64,000 nt of DNA. Source: JBDWFY01 sp039976075. Its GTDB lineage: Bacteria; Pseudomonadota; Alphaproteobacteria; Rhizobiales; Stappiaceae. The notes beneath the pieces are model-generated. The model did no database searches. It was not told the origin of the DNA and saw only the letters and a program-made list of their open reading frames with translations. Shown here piece by piece: positions 44,482-53,474 of this stretch. Position 1 is the stretch's first letter. The number at the start of each line of letters is the position of its first letter. The stretch is taken from NCBI GenBank assembly GCA_039976075.1, contig JBDWFY010000013.1:434001-498000 (forward strand). The letters are read 5' to 3'. Position numbers and translations under genes: made by a program.

Positions 44482-45110
44482 GCGCGTGCAAACTTTTCGA
44501 AGGCCCGGGATCGATGAGAAAGCGCGGATCCCGGTTTTTCGAGCGACCAACCGTGTTTTTCTTCCGCGTCCATTTCGCCAAATGTGATCATATGCCCCTC
44601 CGGTTGGAACATGGGATCGTACCCAAAACCTTTCGCACCGCGCGGTGGCCAGACGGTCGTTCCATGAATCTCCCCCCGGAACATTTCTTTGTGTCCATCG
44701 GGCCAGGCAAGACACAGGACAGCGACAAAGTATGCTTTCCGCCGGTCTCCTGATGTTGCGCCTTTCGCCTGCAATTTCTCCTCAACGTTGCGCATCGCCA
44801 TGGCGAAGTCCTTGTCGGGTCCGGCCCAACGTGCAGAGTACACGCCCGGGTCGCCGTCAAGGGCTTCAACGCAAAATCCTGAATCATCGGCAAGCGAAGG
44901 CAGATTTGCCACCTGAGCCGCAGCCATCGCTTTGAGCTCGGCATTGGCCTCAAACGTCGTTCCGGTTTCCTCCGGTTCTGCAAGGTCAAGCGATTCAGCT
45001 GACAGAATTTCATAGCCGAACGGTGCCATCAGATCGTTGAATTCCCTGATCTTACCCTGGTTGTGGCTGGCGATGATCAGTTTACCGGGCTCCAGCGTAC
45101 GTGTGCTCAT
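44463..45110 (-). CDS. rdgB: XTP/dITP pyrophosphatase (RdgB/HAM1)
   Basis: Removes non-canonical purine triphosphates such as dITP and XTP from the nucleotide pool. The 215 residues show the family start KLIIASHNQGKIREF, ADDSGFCVEALDGDPGVYSARW, and the C-terminal GFGYDPMFQPEG and SHRSRAFEKF blocks. It lies between rph and hemW on the minus strand, the conserved rhizobial order. Confidence 0.95.
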   Translation of the reverse strand: MSTRTLEPGKLIIASHNQGKIREFNDLMAPFGYEILSAESLDLAEPEETGTTFEANAELKAMAAAQVANLPSLADDSGFCVEALDGDPGVYSARWAGPDKDFAMAMRNVEEKLQAKGATSGDRRKAYFVAVLCLAWPDGHKEMFRGEIHGTTVWPPRGAKGFGYDPMFQPEGHMITFGEMDAEEKHGWSLEKPGSALSHRSRAFEKFARACLKQS

Positions 45111-45161
45111 CAGGCGTTCCTTTGGACGATCGGCTCTATGGAGGTGTGGGTTTTTGCAATC

Positions 45162-45875
45162 TTAGAGAATGGCGAGCTTCTGAAGATCAACCAGTTTGCC
45201 GATGCCAAGTTTTGCCAGTGTGAGCAATTGCGCAAATTCGTCCTCGGAAAATGGCGAGCCCTCAGCGGTACCTTGAATTTCCACAATGCCGCCGGAACCG
45301 GTCATGACAAAATTTGCATCTGTCTCCGCTTCAGAATCTTCAGCATAATCGAGGTCCAGAACCGGGGTGCCGTTGTAGATGCCGCAGGAAATCGCAGCGA
45401 TATGATCCGTCAGAATAGTCTTTGCGATCATTTCACGCGTCATCATCCAGGTGACGCAGTCGTTGAGCGCTACCCAGGCACCGGTAATCGCCGCCGTCCG
45501 CGTTCCACCATCGGCCTGTATAACATCGCAGTCGACACTGATCTGGCGCTCGCCAAGAGCCTCAAGGTCGACAACGGCTCTAAGTGAACGTCCGATCAGA
45601 CGCTGAATTTCCTGAGTGCGGCCCGATTGCTTCCCGGCGGATGCTTCCCGACGCATGCGGTCGCTGGTCGAACGGGGGAGCATGCCATATTCAGCGGTAA
45701 CCCAGCCGCGATTTTGACCGCGAAGCCATGGCGGGATGCGTTCCTCAAGCGAGGCAGTACAGAGAACATGCGTATCGCCAAATTTGACCAGACATGACCC
45801 TTCAGCGTGTTTTGATACATTTCGCTCCAGTGTCACGGCGCGCATTTCATCTTCAGCACGTTTGGTAGCACGCAT
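45162..45875 (-). CDS. rph: Ribonuclease PH
   Basis: Phosphorolytic 3'-5' exoribonuclease that trims tRNA 3' ends. The 237 residues carry LCTASLEERIPPWLRGQNRGWVTAEY, the TRTAAITGAWVAL and GGIVEIQGTAEGSPFSEDE blocks, all typical. First gene of rph-rdgB-hemW, divergent from hrcA across 181 bp. Confidence 0.96.
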   Translation of the reverse strand: MRATKRAEDEMRAVTLERNVSKHAEGSCLVKFGDTHVLCTASLEERIPPWLRGQNRGWVTAEYGMLPRSTSDRMRREASAGKQSGRTQEIQRLIGRSLRAVVDLEALGERQISVDCDVIQADGGTRTAAITGAWVALNDCVTWMMTREMIAKTILTDHIAAISCGIYNGTPVLDLDYAEDSEAETDANFVMTGSGGIVEIQGTAEGSPFSEDEFAQLLTLAKLGIGKLVDLQKLAIL

Positions 45876-46056
45876 TTTTAACTCCGTTGGTGGGCTTGAT
45901 TTGAACCTTGTTAGACGCGGGTTTTAACGGGATGGACAAAAGAGCGCAAAGGCAAAGGTTGCAGAAATCTCAGAAAATGACACTAAATGATAAAGAGAGA
46001 TGTTTCCCGGTGTTACAAGTAGACAAGGGGAACGGCGTCTTTGACGGAAAGTTTGG

Positions 46057-47145
46057 ATGGCTAATTTGGGAAATTCTATGAACCTGGGGTCCATGCCTGC
46101 CAGTCTTACGGATCTGGACAAACGGTCAAGATCCATATTCCGGTCGATTGTGGAATCATATCTGGATACCGGTGAACCGGTTGGGTCACGAAACATTTCT
46201 CGCTTGTTGCCGATGACCCTTTCTCCCGCCTCCGTGCGCAACGTCATGGCTGATCTGGAACATCTGGGCCTGGTCTACTCGCCGCACACCAGCGCGGGCC
46301 GCATGCCGACGGAATTGGGTTTGCGGTTCTTCGTCGACGCGCTTCTGGAAGTCGGGGACCTGACCAAGGAAGAACGTGAACAGATTGCTGTCCAGGTCAA
46401 AGCCGGGTCCCAAAAGAGTTATGAGCAGGTTTTGACCGAAGCCAGCCAGATGCTCTCAGGCCTGTCCCGCGGTGCCGGTGTTGTTCTCACACACAAGACG
46501 GATTCACCCCTCAAACACTTGGAATTCGTGCAACTGGAGCCTCAAAAGGCGCTGGTTGTGATGGTCACGGATGACGGGACGGTCGAAAACCGTGTCATCG
46601 ATCTTCCACACGGACTGCCTCAATCCGCGCTGGTTGAGGCGTCAAATTATCTCAATGCCCATATTCGCGGCAAGACGCTGGCTGAAGCCAAAGAGGCGCT
46701 GACCCTGGTGATGGGGGAGGAAAAAGCCGTTCTGGATGCCTTGACCAGAAAAGTGATCGATGCCGGTCTTGCCATCCAGGTTGGTGATGAAAGCAGTGAT
46801 CAGCCAACACTGATTGTTCGGGGTCGCTCAAATCTGCTTGACGACCTTAAGGCGGTTGAGGATCTGGAACGGATCCGCCTGTTGTTTGACGATCTGGAAA
46901 ACAAACGGGAATTGATACGGCTTCTTGGTCTTGCCGAGGAGGGTGAAGGGGTAAGGATCTTTATCGGGTCCGAGAACAATCTTTTTTCTCTTTCGGGATC
47001 TTCACTGATCGTGTCGCCCTATCGGGATAGCGAACAGAATATTGTTGGTGTGTTGGGCGTCATCGGTCCGACGCGTTTGAATTATGCACGTGTCATCCCG
47101 ATGGTGGATTACACCGCCCAGTTGGTCAGCCGTTTAATGCGATAA
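46057..47145 (+). CDS. hrcA: Heat-inducible transcription repressor HrcA
   Basis: Represses heat-shock operons such as groESL by binding CIRCE. The 362 residues have the winged-helix start RSRSIFRSIVESYLDTGEPVGSRNIS and ASVRNVMADLEHLGLVYSPHTSAGRMPT, then the GAF-like and insertion domains. GGAAAG precedes the ATG; a second ATG lies seven codons on. No CIRCE element is seen upstream. The next gene is a MoeB-like gene and not the grpE usually found here in rhizobia. Confidence 0.95.
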   Translation: MANLGNSMNLGSMPASLTDLDKRSRSIFRSIVESYLDTGEPVGSRNISRLLPMTLSPASVRNVMADLEHLGLVYSPHTSAGRMPTELGLRFFVDALLEVGDLTKEEREQIAVQVKAGSQKSYEQVLTEASQMLSGLSRGAGVVLTHKTDSPLKHLEFVQLEPQKALVVMVTDDGTVENRVIDLPHGLPQSALVEASNYLNAHIRGKTLAEAKEALTLVMGEEKAVLDALTRKVIDAGLAIQVGDESSDQPTLIVRGRSNLLDDLKAVEDLERIRLLFDDLENKRELIRLLGLAEEGEGVRIFIGSENNLFSLSGSSLIVSPYRDSEQNIVGVLGVIGPTRLNYARVIPMVDYTAQLVSRLMR

Positions 47146-47219
47146 TCGGTATTTTATAATTCATTTCAACTCCATAGAGATATACAAACGCACAAAACGA
47201 TACGTGACAAGGCCAGGCC

Positions 47220-48026
47220 ATGAGTTTTGAAACTGCCGAACTGGAACGTTATGCGCGCCATATCGTGCTGTCTGATGTTGGCGGACCGGGCCAGCAGAAA
47301 CTCAAGCAATCCAGTGTGCTGGTTATCGGAGCGGGCGGGCTGGGTGCACCGGTGCTGCAGTATCTTGCCGCAGCGGGTATCGGACGGATCGGTATTGTCG
47401 ATGACGATCATGTTTCACTCTCCAATCTGCAACGGCAGGTCATTCACGACACGGACAGCATCGGCGCGGCAAAAGTCGAAAGCGCCGCTCGATCCGTCGG
47501 ACGGATCAATCCTCATGTTACTGTCGATTCGCATCCCCTGCGGCTGGGCCCGTCAAATGCGCTGGATCTCATCGGAAGCTATGACATCATCGTTGACGGT
47601 TCAGACAATTTCGCCACTCGCTATCTGGCGTCCGATGCCTGCTTCTTTGCTAAAAAACCGCTTGTTACAGCCGCCGTTGGCCAGTTTGACGGCTCGATTA
47701 CTACATTGAGACCGCACGAGAATGCTCCTGAGGGAACACCCAACCCGACCTATCGCTGCCTGTTTCCCAATGCGCCAGCCGATGGCAGCCTGCCGACTTG
47801 CGCAACAGCAGGTGTGCTTGGCGCGTTGACTGGGGTTATCGGGTCCATGCAGGCGCTTGAAGTGATCAAGGAAATCGTCGGGATAGGTGACAGTCTTGTC
47901 GGCCGATTGCTGCTCTATGATGCAAGAGCGGCTCGATTTGAGACGATCAAGTATCGCTGGAGCAAAAGAAATCCGTTGAATGGCGAGGCGCCGGTATCGT
48001 TTGAAGCACTGCAGAACGGCGCCTGA
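47220..48026 (+). CDS. HesA/MoeB/ThiF-family adenylyltransferase
   Basis: E1-like enzyme expected to adenylate the C-terminus of a ubiquitin-like sulfur carrier such as MoaD or ThiS. The 268 residues start RYARHIVLSDVGGPGQQKL, have the nucleotide site VIGAGGLGAPVL (37-45), QRQVIHDT and DNFATRYLASDAC, and a catalytic-loop cysteine C194 in PTCATAGVLG. The zinc-binding CxxC pairs of E. coli MoeB are not visible, and there is no rhodanese domain. MoeB is the likelier role than ThiF, but no carrier gene is adjacent. Confidence 0.88.
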   Translation: MSFETAELERYARHIVLSDVGGPGQQKLKQSSVLVIGAGGLGAPVLQYLAAAGIGRIGIVDDDHVSLSNLQRQVIHDTDSIGAAKVESAARSVGRINPHVTVDSHPLRLGPSNALDLIGSYDIIVDGSDNFATRYLASDACFFAKKPLVTAAVGQFDGSITTLRPHENAPEGTPNPTYRCLFPNAPADGSLPTCATAGVLGALTGVIGSMQALEVIKEIVGIGDSLVGRLLLYDARAARFETIKYRWSKRNPLNGEAPVSFEALQNGA

Positions 48027-48053
48027 AGCACCCGGTACGTGGTCATACCGTGA

Positions 48054-48506
48054 TCAATTCTCGATATCCCTTCGCCAATCTCTCAGCACCACCAGGCTCT
48101 CAAACCGCTTGATATGCGGCTCGTAGAAGTGTTCTTCCGTAAACGCTGCGTATTCTTCCATGGTCCGGCAGACGACTGTCATTGCGAAGTCTGCTTCGCC
48201 AGTGACGTGGTACAGACGTTTGACCTGTGGCAATGCCAGCATCTGGCGTCTGAGTAGGTCCACCCGGTCAGGTGCATCTCGTGCCAATGTCAGAAGCACG
48301 ATGACCTTGACGGACGGTGCAGCCAGTTTTGGTGACAGAACGGCAACGTCCCGTTCGATCGCACCGTTCTGGCGCAATCGTTGGATACGACGGAGGCAGG
48401 CGGCCGGAGATAGTCCTACTTGTTCGGAAAGCTGTTTTCCGGTCTGTCGGCTATCGGTCTGCAAGAGCTCCAAAAGGTGCCAGTCAAACCGATCAAGATC
48501 GTCCAT
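48054..48506 (-). CDS. Lrp/AsnC-family transcriptional regulator
   Basis: DNA-binding regulator of amino-acid metabolism, probably octameric. The chosen ATG 48506 gives 150 residues, the usual family length: helix-turn-helix (SRQTGKQLSEQVGLSPAACLRRIQRLRQNG) and a ligand-binding RAM domain (VKVIVLLTLARD, YHVTGEADFAMTVV). Upstream ATGs at 48521 and 48527 are possible. Closest in pattern to Lrp-like proteins with LSPAACLRR. Its target is not clear; convergent with the adenylyltransferase gene. Confidence 0.88.
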   Translation of the reverse strand: MDDLDRFDWHLLELLQTDSRQTGKQLSEQVGLSPAACLRRIQRLRQNGAIERDVAVLSPKLAAPSVKVIVLLTLARDAPDRVDLLRRQMLALPQVKRLYHVTGEADFAMTVVCRTMEEYAAFTEEHFYEPHIKRFESLVVLRDWRRDIEN

Positions 48507-48668
48507 TTTTTGAATTCCCATCTCCATGCAGCGGTAGATTAGCCGTATCGAGTGCGATCTGAAATCAATTCGAGAGGTAATTTGCGAGTTTTTCTCGCAT
48601 AGAGCTGCCGATTGCGACCCAGACGTGATCACGTTCGGTACCGTTGGAACCATCGTCGCATCGGAGAC

Positions 48669-48767
48669 AGCGTATCCCGGCAACATTGAAACACTGTTCC
48701 GAGAAGGATACGCCACAAAACAAAGGCTTGGAGCGATTTTCGCGATCCAATATCGGTTAAATTGCTC
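48669..48767 (-). repeat. Interspersed palindromic repeat, copy C
   Basis: Core at 48701-48731 reads CTTTGTTTTGTGGCGTATCC on the minus strand and agrees with copy A at 28 of 31 bases. A degraded first palindrome (GAGCAATT.../AAAATCGCTC) and the GCGTATCC/GGATACGC hairpin are present. It ends a few bases before the ribosome site of the DUF1127 gene. Confidence 0.8.
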
Positions 48768-48785
48768 AAATATGGAGGATGGTTC

Positions 48786-49034
48786 ATGTCCACCGCGTTC
48801 ACGCAGGAATCCACACCAGGCGGATCAGCGTATTATTCGCGCCTGATCGGTCTATCACTCAATGGATGCAGAATGATCGTCGCTTACTGGAAAAGGCGGC
48901 AAGATACGCACCATCTAAAAGAATTACCCGACTACCTGCTTAAAGACGTCGGTCTCACACGTTCGGAAATTCGTGGTGCGCTTGCTGGCAATCACGTCAA
49001 GTACGGTCAAGTGATTTTTCGCCGTACCTGTTGA
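48786..49034 (+). CDS. DUF1127 small protein
   Basis: An 82-residue protein with GGAGGAT six bases before the ATG. The C-terminal half HLKELPDYLLKDVGLTRSEIRGAL is the DUF1127 signature (ELPDxxLxDxGLTRSEI). DUF1127 proteins in Agrobacterium bind RNA and affect phosphate and carbon metabolism, but their function here is not known. It is one of the few genes whose leader is touched by a palindromic repeat; a bidirectional terminator follows. Confidence 0.85.
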   Translation: MSTAFTQESTPGGSAYYSRLIGLSLNGCRMIVAYWKRRQDTHHLKELPDYLLKDVGLTRSEIRGALAGNHVKYGQVIFRRTC

Positions 49035-49069
49035 GTTGGGTGGTCATTACCTCAATTGAACTCAAAATA

Positions 49070-49104
49070 AAACACCCGAAAACCGATCTGGTTTTCGGGT
49101 GTTT
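49070..49104. terminator. Bidirectional terminator between the DUF1127 gene and secB
   Basis: AACACCCGAAAACC (49071-49084) pairs perfectly with GGTTTTCGGGTGTT (49090-49103), extended by one A-T pair, over a five-base loop. It is flanked by A-rich and T-rich sequence and lies between convergent genes. Confidence 0.9.
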
Positions 49105-49128
49105 ATGTTCCAAACATGGATTGAGAAA

Positions 49129-49632
49129 TCAGTTTGCAGGAGTCCCCTCAGGCGGCTGTGCTGCTGCCTGTTTGGCCATATTCTGGCGGTAAAGGTTGGC
49201 AAAGTCGATCGGGTCGATTAGCAGTGGCGGGAAGCCACCGTTTCTTGTTGCATCAGACACGATCTGTCTTGCAAACGGAAACAGCATACGTGGGCATTCG
49301 ATCATCACGAAAGGGTGCAAATGCTCCTGCGGTACACCTGAGATCTGAAAGACACCACCATAGGCAATCTCAACATTGAACAACACATTGGAGTCGTTGG
49401 CGGCTTTGGCATTGATCAGCAGCGTGACTTCAAACTGAGCTTCACCAATCGGATTGGCGTTCACATTGACGTTGATATCCAGCTTGGGCTGTCCATTGGG
49501 CTGCAGCGATGACGGCGCGCCGGGATTTTCGAAAGACAAATCCTTGATGTATTGCGCCAGCACGTTCATTCCCGGTGTTGACTGCGCTTCGTCCTGAGCA
49601 TTGCCGCCGGCCAGTTCATTGGTATCTGTCAT
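49129..49632 (-). CDS. secB: Protein-export chaperone SecB
   Basis: Tetrameric chaperone that keeps preproteins unfolded for SecA. From ATG 49632 (GGAAATT upstream) it has 167 residues: an N-terminal linker, QYIKDLSFENPGAPSSL, LDINVNVNANPIGEAQFEVTL and ECPRMLFPFARQIVSDATRNGGFPPLLIDPIDFANLY, all SecB hallmarks. A frame 44 codons longer is open but not conserved. In many rhizobia secB sits next to dnaQ; here it is 26 kb away. Confidence 0.97.
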   Translation of the reverse strand: MTDTNELAGGNAQDEAQSTPGMNVLAQYIKDLSFENPGAPSSLQPNGQPKLDINVNVNANPIGEAQFEVTLLINAKAANDSNVLFNVEIAYGGVFQISGVPQEHLHPFVMIECPRMLFPFARQIVSDATRNGGFPPLLIDPIDFANLYRQNMAKQAAAQPPEGTPAN

Positions 49633-49872
49633 GAGAATTTCCACACTCTTTACGCGGCGCGCCGCTTCAATTTGCCATTTGGAAGGTGGGCTAACATGTT
49701 GAGCCCTGCCGCACAAGGGTCGTCCCCGTATGCAGTGGTGCTCGCTCCTCCTGCGTGCTGACAAATTCAGATGGCCGTTCTTCCGATCACTGGGTATGGT
49801 CGCACTTCATGCGCCGATGTGCGCGCAGTGGACAGGGATCAAAACCGGCACACCGGCTGCGGGAACAATACC

Positions 49873-51189
49873 ATGCCAGACAAGAACACCGCTCATAGTC
49901 CCTTTTCCAACAGTCTTCTTCGGCTTGATACACTTGTCCGGCTGCGCTGGCTTGCGGTTGCCGGGCAAACGGCAGCAATTCTGATCGTCTATTTTCCCAT
50001 TGGTTTTGAGTTGCCAATTGGTGCTTGCTTCGCACTGATCGCGCTTTCGGCCTGGCTCAATCTTTTCCTGAAGATGTGGTACCCTTCCAGTTTGCGCTTG
50101 CCGGACAAATGGGCGGCGACGCAGCTGGGTTACGATCTCATCCAGTTATCCGGTCTGCTTTATCTAACGGGTGGGCTGGGAAATCCGTTTGCATTTCTAA
50201 TGTTGGCGCCGGTCATGGTTTCTGCAACGGCCCTGGCACCAAAATGGACGGTGATCCTGGTTTTGGTCGCCTCTCTCGCCGCCAGTATTCTGGCCCTCTA
50301 CCAGATGCCTCTGCCGTGGATACAGGGCGAAGCGTTTGAATTACCCAATCTCTACGAGTTGGGTGTGTGGATCGCCCTGGTCTTCTCACTGATATTCATG
50401 GCGAGTTATGCATTCCGCGTCGCCAAGGAAGGCAGGCAGCTTGCCGATGCGCTTGCAGCAACCGAATTGGTGTTGGCGCGCGAGCAGCATCTCAATGCTC
50501 TTGATGGTCTGGCGGCAGCTGCTGCGCATGAACTGGGGACACCGCTGGCAACTATTTATCTGGCGGCAAAGGAGCTGGAATCGGAATTTGAACCGGATGA
50601 TATTCGCGGGGAGGACGTTACGCTTATCCGTGGCCAGTCTGACCGTTGCCGGGAAATTCTGCAAAAACTCACTCAACTGTCCAGCGAGCCTGACGAGATG
50701 TTCCGGGATGTTCCGGTCTCGCAGTTGCTGGAGGAAGTCATTGCGCCCCATCGCGATTTCGGGGTTGCGATCTCAACATCACTCACCGGCGACGGCAATG
50801 AGCCAGTTGGTCTACGCAACCCGGCAATTCATTACGGTCTGGGTAACCTGATCGAGAACGCCGTGGATTTTGCGGGAAAAACGGTCGATGTCTCGGCGAC
50901 CTGGACTTCTTCGACGTTGAAAATTGTCATTGCCGATGACGGTCCCGGGTTTTCCCCTGACGTGATGGATCGTCTTGGCGATCCGTATGTCACGACGCGA
51001 ACAAGATCGAAAAAGAATGATTCCGATGCAACAGCTGGTGGGCTGGGACTCGGGTTTTTCATCGCAAAGACACTGCTGGAACGCAATGGTGGAAAAGTGG
51101 AACTTGCCAACAGACGGGTGCCTGATAGCGGTGCCGTTATCACGATAACCTGGCCGAGGGCCGCAATGGATCAGGCAAAAAGCCGGTAA
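49873..51189 (+). CDS. regB: Redox-sensing histidine kinase RegB (PrrB/ActS type)
   Basis: Membrane sensor kinase that reads redox state and phosphorylates RegA. The 438 residues have about six membrane segments (residues about 25-180), the ubiquinone-binding GGLGNPF at 100-106, an H-box AAAAAHELGTPLATI with H219, and the redox-active cysteine C259 in SDRCREIL, then N and G boxes (NLIENAVDFAG, ADDGPGFSPDV). From ATG 49873; an upstream frame adds 34 non-conserved residues. regA follows after 120 bp. Confidence 0.95.
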   Translation: MPDKNTAHSPFSNSLLRLDTLVRLRWLAVAGQTAAILIVYFPIGFELPIGACFALIALSAWLNLFLKMWYPSSLRLPDKWAATQLGYDLIQLSGLLYLTGGLGNPFAFLMLAPVMVSATALAPKWTVILVLVASLAASILALYQMPLPWIQGEAFELPNLYELGVWIALVFSLIFMASYAFRVAKEGRQLADALAATELVLAREQHLNALDGLAAAAAHELGTPLATIYLAAKELESEFEPDDIRGEDVTLIRGQSDRCREILQKLTQLSSEPDEMFRDVPVSQLLEEVIAPHRDFGVAISTSLTGDGNEPVGLRNPAIHYGLGNLIENAVDFAGKTVDVSATWTSSTLKIVIADDGPGFSPDVMDRLGDPYVTTRTRSKKNDSDATAGGLGLGFFIAKTLLERNGGKVELANRRVPDSGAVITITWPRAAMDQAKSR

Positions 51190-51309
51190 CCACATTCGCT
51201 GATTTGCGCCGTTTTGACAGGTTATCGCCGCACGCTCCCTTGGCGAAGGAACATTTGCTAACTATAACGGCTCTAAGAAAGATTTATAAATAGGACGGGA
51301 TAGTAACCA

Positions 51310-51873
51310 ATGACGGGTGCGCCGCAGGACGGGGCTGATAGAATTGCCGATGATAACCGGCTTCTGATTGTCGATGATGATCGTCCGTTCCAGCAGAGAC
51401 TGGCAAGGGCAATGGAAAAACGCGGATTTGAGCCGATTACGGCAGATAGCGTTTCAGAGGCCTTGTCTCAGGTATCCGCTATCGGTCCTGCCTTCGCTGT
51501 TGTTGATCTGCGGCTGGAGGATGGCAATGGTCTGTCTGTCATTGAGGCCATTCACGAAAAGCGGGCGGATTCCAGAGCGATCATCCTGACCGGCTATGGG
51601 AACATCGCATCGGCTGTGACAGCTGTAAAACTCGGCGCAATCGATTATCTGTCAAAACCTGCAGATCCGGACGATATTTATGCCGCGCTTATCCGCGAAC
51701 GGGATGACAAGGCACCGCCGCCGGAAAATCCCATGTCCGCTGATCGGGTGCGCTGGGAACATATTCAGCGGGTTTACGAACTCTGCGATCATAATGTCTC
51801 TGAAACAGCCCGCAGGCTTAATATGCACCGGCGTACATTACAGCGCATTCTCGCAAAGCGGGCACCGCGTTAG
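51310..51873 (+). CDS. regA: Response regulator RegA (PrrA/ActR type)
   Basis: DNA-binding global regulator of redox, energy and nitrogen or carbon fixation genes. The 187 residues have a receiver domain with LLIVDDDRPFQQRL, phosphoacceptor D66 in AVVDLRLEDG and conserved lysine in YLSKPADPDD, then the very conserved Fis-like helix-turn-helix VSETARRLNMHRRTLQRIL at the end. Paired with regB. Confidence 0.97.
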   Translation: MTGAPQDGADRIADDNRLLIVDDDRPFQQRLARAMEKRGFEPITADSVSEALSQVSAIGPAFAVVDLRLEDGNGLSVIEAIHEKRADSRAIILTGYGNIASAVTAVKLGAIDYLSKPADPDDIYAALIRERDDKAPPPENPMSADRVRWEHIQRVYELCDHNVSETARRLNMHRRTLQRILAKRAPR

Positions 51874-51899
51874 GGATGTTGTACCTGCGCTCACTGCCG

Positions 51900-52391
51900 T
51901 TATGGGTGAGAAGGTGAAGCGCTATCAGGATCCATCAAATCCTGAAGGCGCAATGCTGCGCTCTGCGCAAAGCGGAGTGACACGGCTTTGCGCGTCGCTG
52001 CGGCGAGCTTGTGTTCGTCGGCTTCCCGCAGAATTTCCGCGCCGTACCCGTCTGAAAGCATGAGGCCGGCATTGTTCGGAAAGATGTCGATTGGTACTTC
52101 CGGAGTCGTTGCAAAAAAGAAGCGATCACAGTGCTGTCGGTATTCGGGCCATTTCTGATCGGCCTTGAAATCAGCGATGGAAGACTTAATTTCAATAATC
52201 CAAATGTCGCCCTTGGTGCCGATTGCAACAAGGTCGGCACGTCGGCCTGACGCCAGAGTTAGCTCGGGCAGACAGGCAAATCCAAACTGGCGTAAGAGGC
52301 GAGCTGCGCCTTTACGGATGCGCAGGGCAGTATCTGACTGGCGGCCATCGTGCAGCGGATCTCGAATATCGGATAGAATGGACATGGTCAT
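51900..52391 (-). CDS. MmcB-type DNA repair nuclease-like protein
   Basis: Small PD-(D/E)xK-fold protein. The 163 residues contain RRADLVAIG...DIWIIEIKSS with D53, E67 and K69 in the nuclease pattern, and the helical FKADQKWPEYRQHCDRFFFAT, all features of the Caulobacter MmcB family (named for mitomycin C sensitivity). It converges on regA. A nuclease role is inferred from the fold, not shown. Confidence 0.87.
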   Translation of the reverse strand: MTMSILSDIRDPLHDGRQSDTALRIRKGAARLLRQFGFACLPELTLASGRRADLVAIGTKGDIWIIEIKSSIADFKADQKWPEYRQHCDRFFFATTPEVPIDIFPNNAGLMLSDGYGAEILREADEHKLAAATRKAVSLRFAQSAALRLQDLMDPDSASPSHP

Positions 52392-52590
52392 TTCATCTCA
52401 GTTTTGCCGCGATTGTTCTACATTTGTTCGCAATATGCAACATAAGGCCCAGCAGAGCCGTTCTTTTTCCATTGAAGGGCCGTCAACAGATCTTGATTGC
52501 AGTTCATGATATTGATGGATAGGACTATCAAATATTCACAAACCGGCTTTCCCACCGCGGAAGCAGGAGCGCAGAGAACTGCGAATTGAT

Positions 52591-53361
52591 ATGAAAAACA
52601 GTCGATATTCTATTTTAGTTGTGATTTCGATGGCTGTTGTCATCGGCCTTTCAAACGGAGCTTCGGCGAAGGATTTCTGGAGTCTGGATACGCTGAAATT
52701 CTGGAAACGTGATAAGGATCAGCCAGAAGCGCAGCCTCAGCCGCCAATTCAGCCGGATCCCGGTACTGGACAGGTCCCCCTCGTCCAACCTGCTCCGACA
52801 GAATTGCCGCAGGATCAACAGGGCGGTGCGGTTCAGCCCGCGCCAGGTCAACCCGTCGCGCCCGCACCAACCGTTCAGACAGGCCCTATTCCACCAGCCG
52901 ATATTCCCAACACACCGGATGATGGTGGCGGTGTGGACGCAGCCGCGCCTCTACCGGCGCTGGCTGGGCAATTTCAGGGAATATGGGGATTGTCCAAAGA
53001 CGTGTGCACGGGCACCAGGACTATTGAAGATATTGGCGACGATCAGGCCTTGGCGATCAAGGGAAACCGGGTTTTCTTTTCTGACAGCCAATGCCGGGTT
53101 CTGCAGACCGAAGGCGATTACGCATCCGGTCAAAAAGTGCTCATTCGCTGCGTGGATATCGATAATCAACGCTACGAAACCGAGGTGCTCATTCGTCCAT
53201 TGGGCGAAAAAAAGCTTGAAATATCGTCCGGAGATCAGTCGTCACTGCAATATGACTATTGTGCGCCTGCCCAAGGAACGGAACCGGCGGAAGCTGTTGA
53301 TCTCGACAAACCCGTTGTTCCTGAACCTGGGGCAGCCCAGAAAGATCTGATTAGCCAGTAA
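52591..53361 (+). CDS. Secreted Pro/Gln-rich protein of unknown function
   Basis: A 256-residue exported protein. A signal peptide (ILVVISMAVVIGLSNGASA, cleavage after about residue 26) is followed by a disordered, Pro/Gln-rich linker (about 45-115) and a C-terminal domain (about 125-225) with FQGIWGLSKDVCTGTRTIEDIG and four cysteines (C140, C172, C190, C230 by my count). I do not recognise the domain. It ends with a good terminator. Confidence 0.7.
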   Translation: MKNSRYSILVVISMAVVIGLSNGASAKDFWSLDTLKFWKRDKDQPEAQPQPPIQPDPGTGQVPLVQPAPTELPQDQQGGAVQPAPGQPVAPAPTVQTGPIPPADIPNTPDDGGGVDAAAPLPALAGQFQGIWGLSKDVCTGTRTIEDIGDDQALAIKGNRVFFSDSQCRVLQTEGDYASGQKVLIRCVDIDNQRYETEVLIRPLGEKKLEISSGDQSSLQYDYCAPAQGTEPAEAVDLDKPVVPEPGAAQKDLISQ

Positions 53362-53397
53362 GCGCGTTCAATAATAGAATTTGCCTGCGGAGAGCGC

Positions 53398-53428
53398 GGC
53401 TCGTATGAGATGTCATACGGGCCGTTTT
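53398..53428 (+). terminator. Rho-independent terminator after the Pro-rich secreted protein
   Basis: GGCTCGTATGA (53398-53408) and TCATACGGGCC (53413-53423) form an 11-bp stem (one G-U pair) with loop GATG, followed by GTTTTA. Confidence 0.85.
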
Positions 53429-53474
53429 ATATTCAAAACGGGCTAAATGACGCTGAATTTTGGGAATTTTACCG

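Noticed and set aside
44482..44715. Upstream extension of the hemW frame
   Set aside because: It lies inside rdgB on the same strand in another frame and shows no HemW sequence.
45876..46056. CIRCE element before hrcA
   Set aside because: No TTAGCACTC-N9-GAGTGCTAA-like repeat is present in the rph-hrcA gap.
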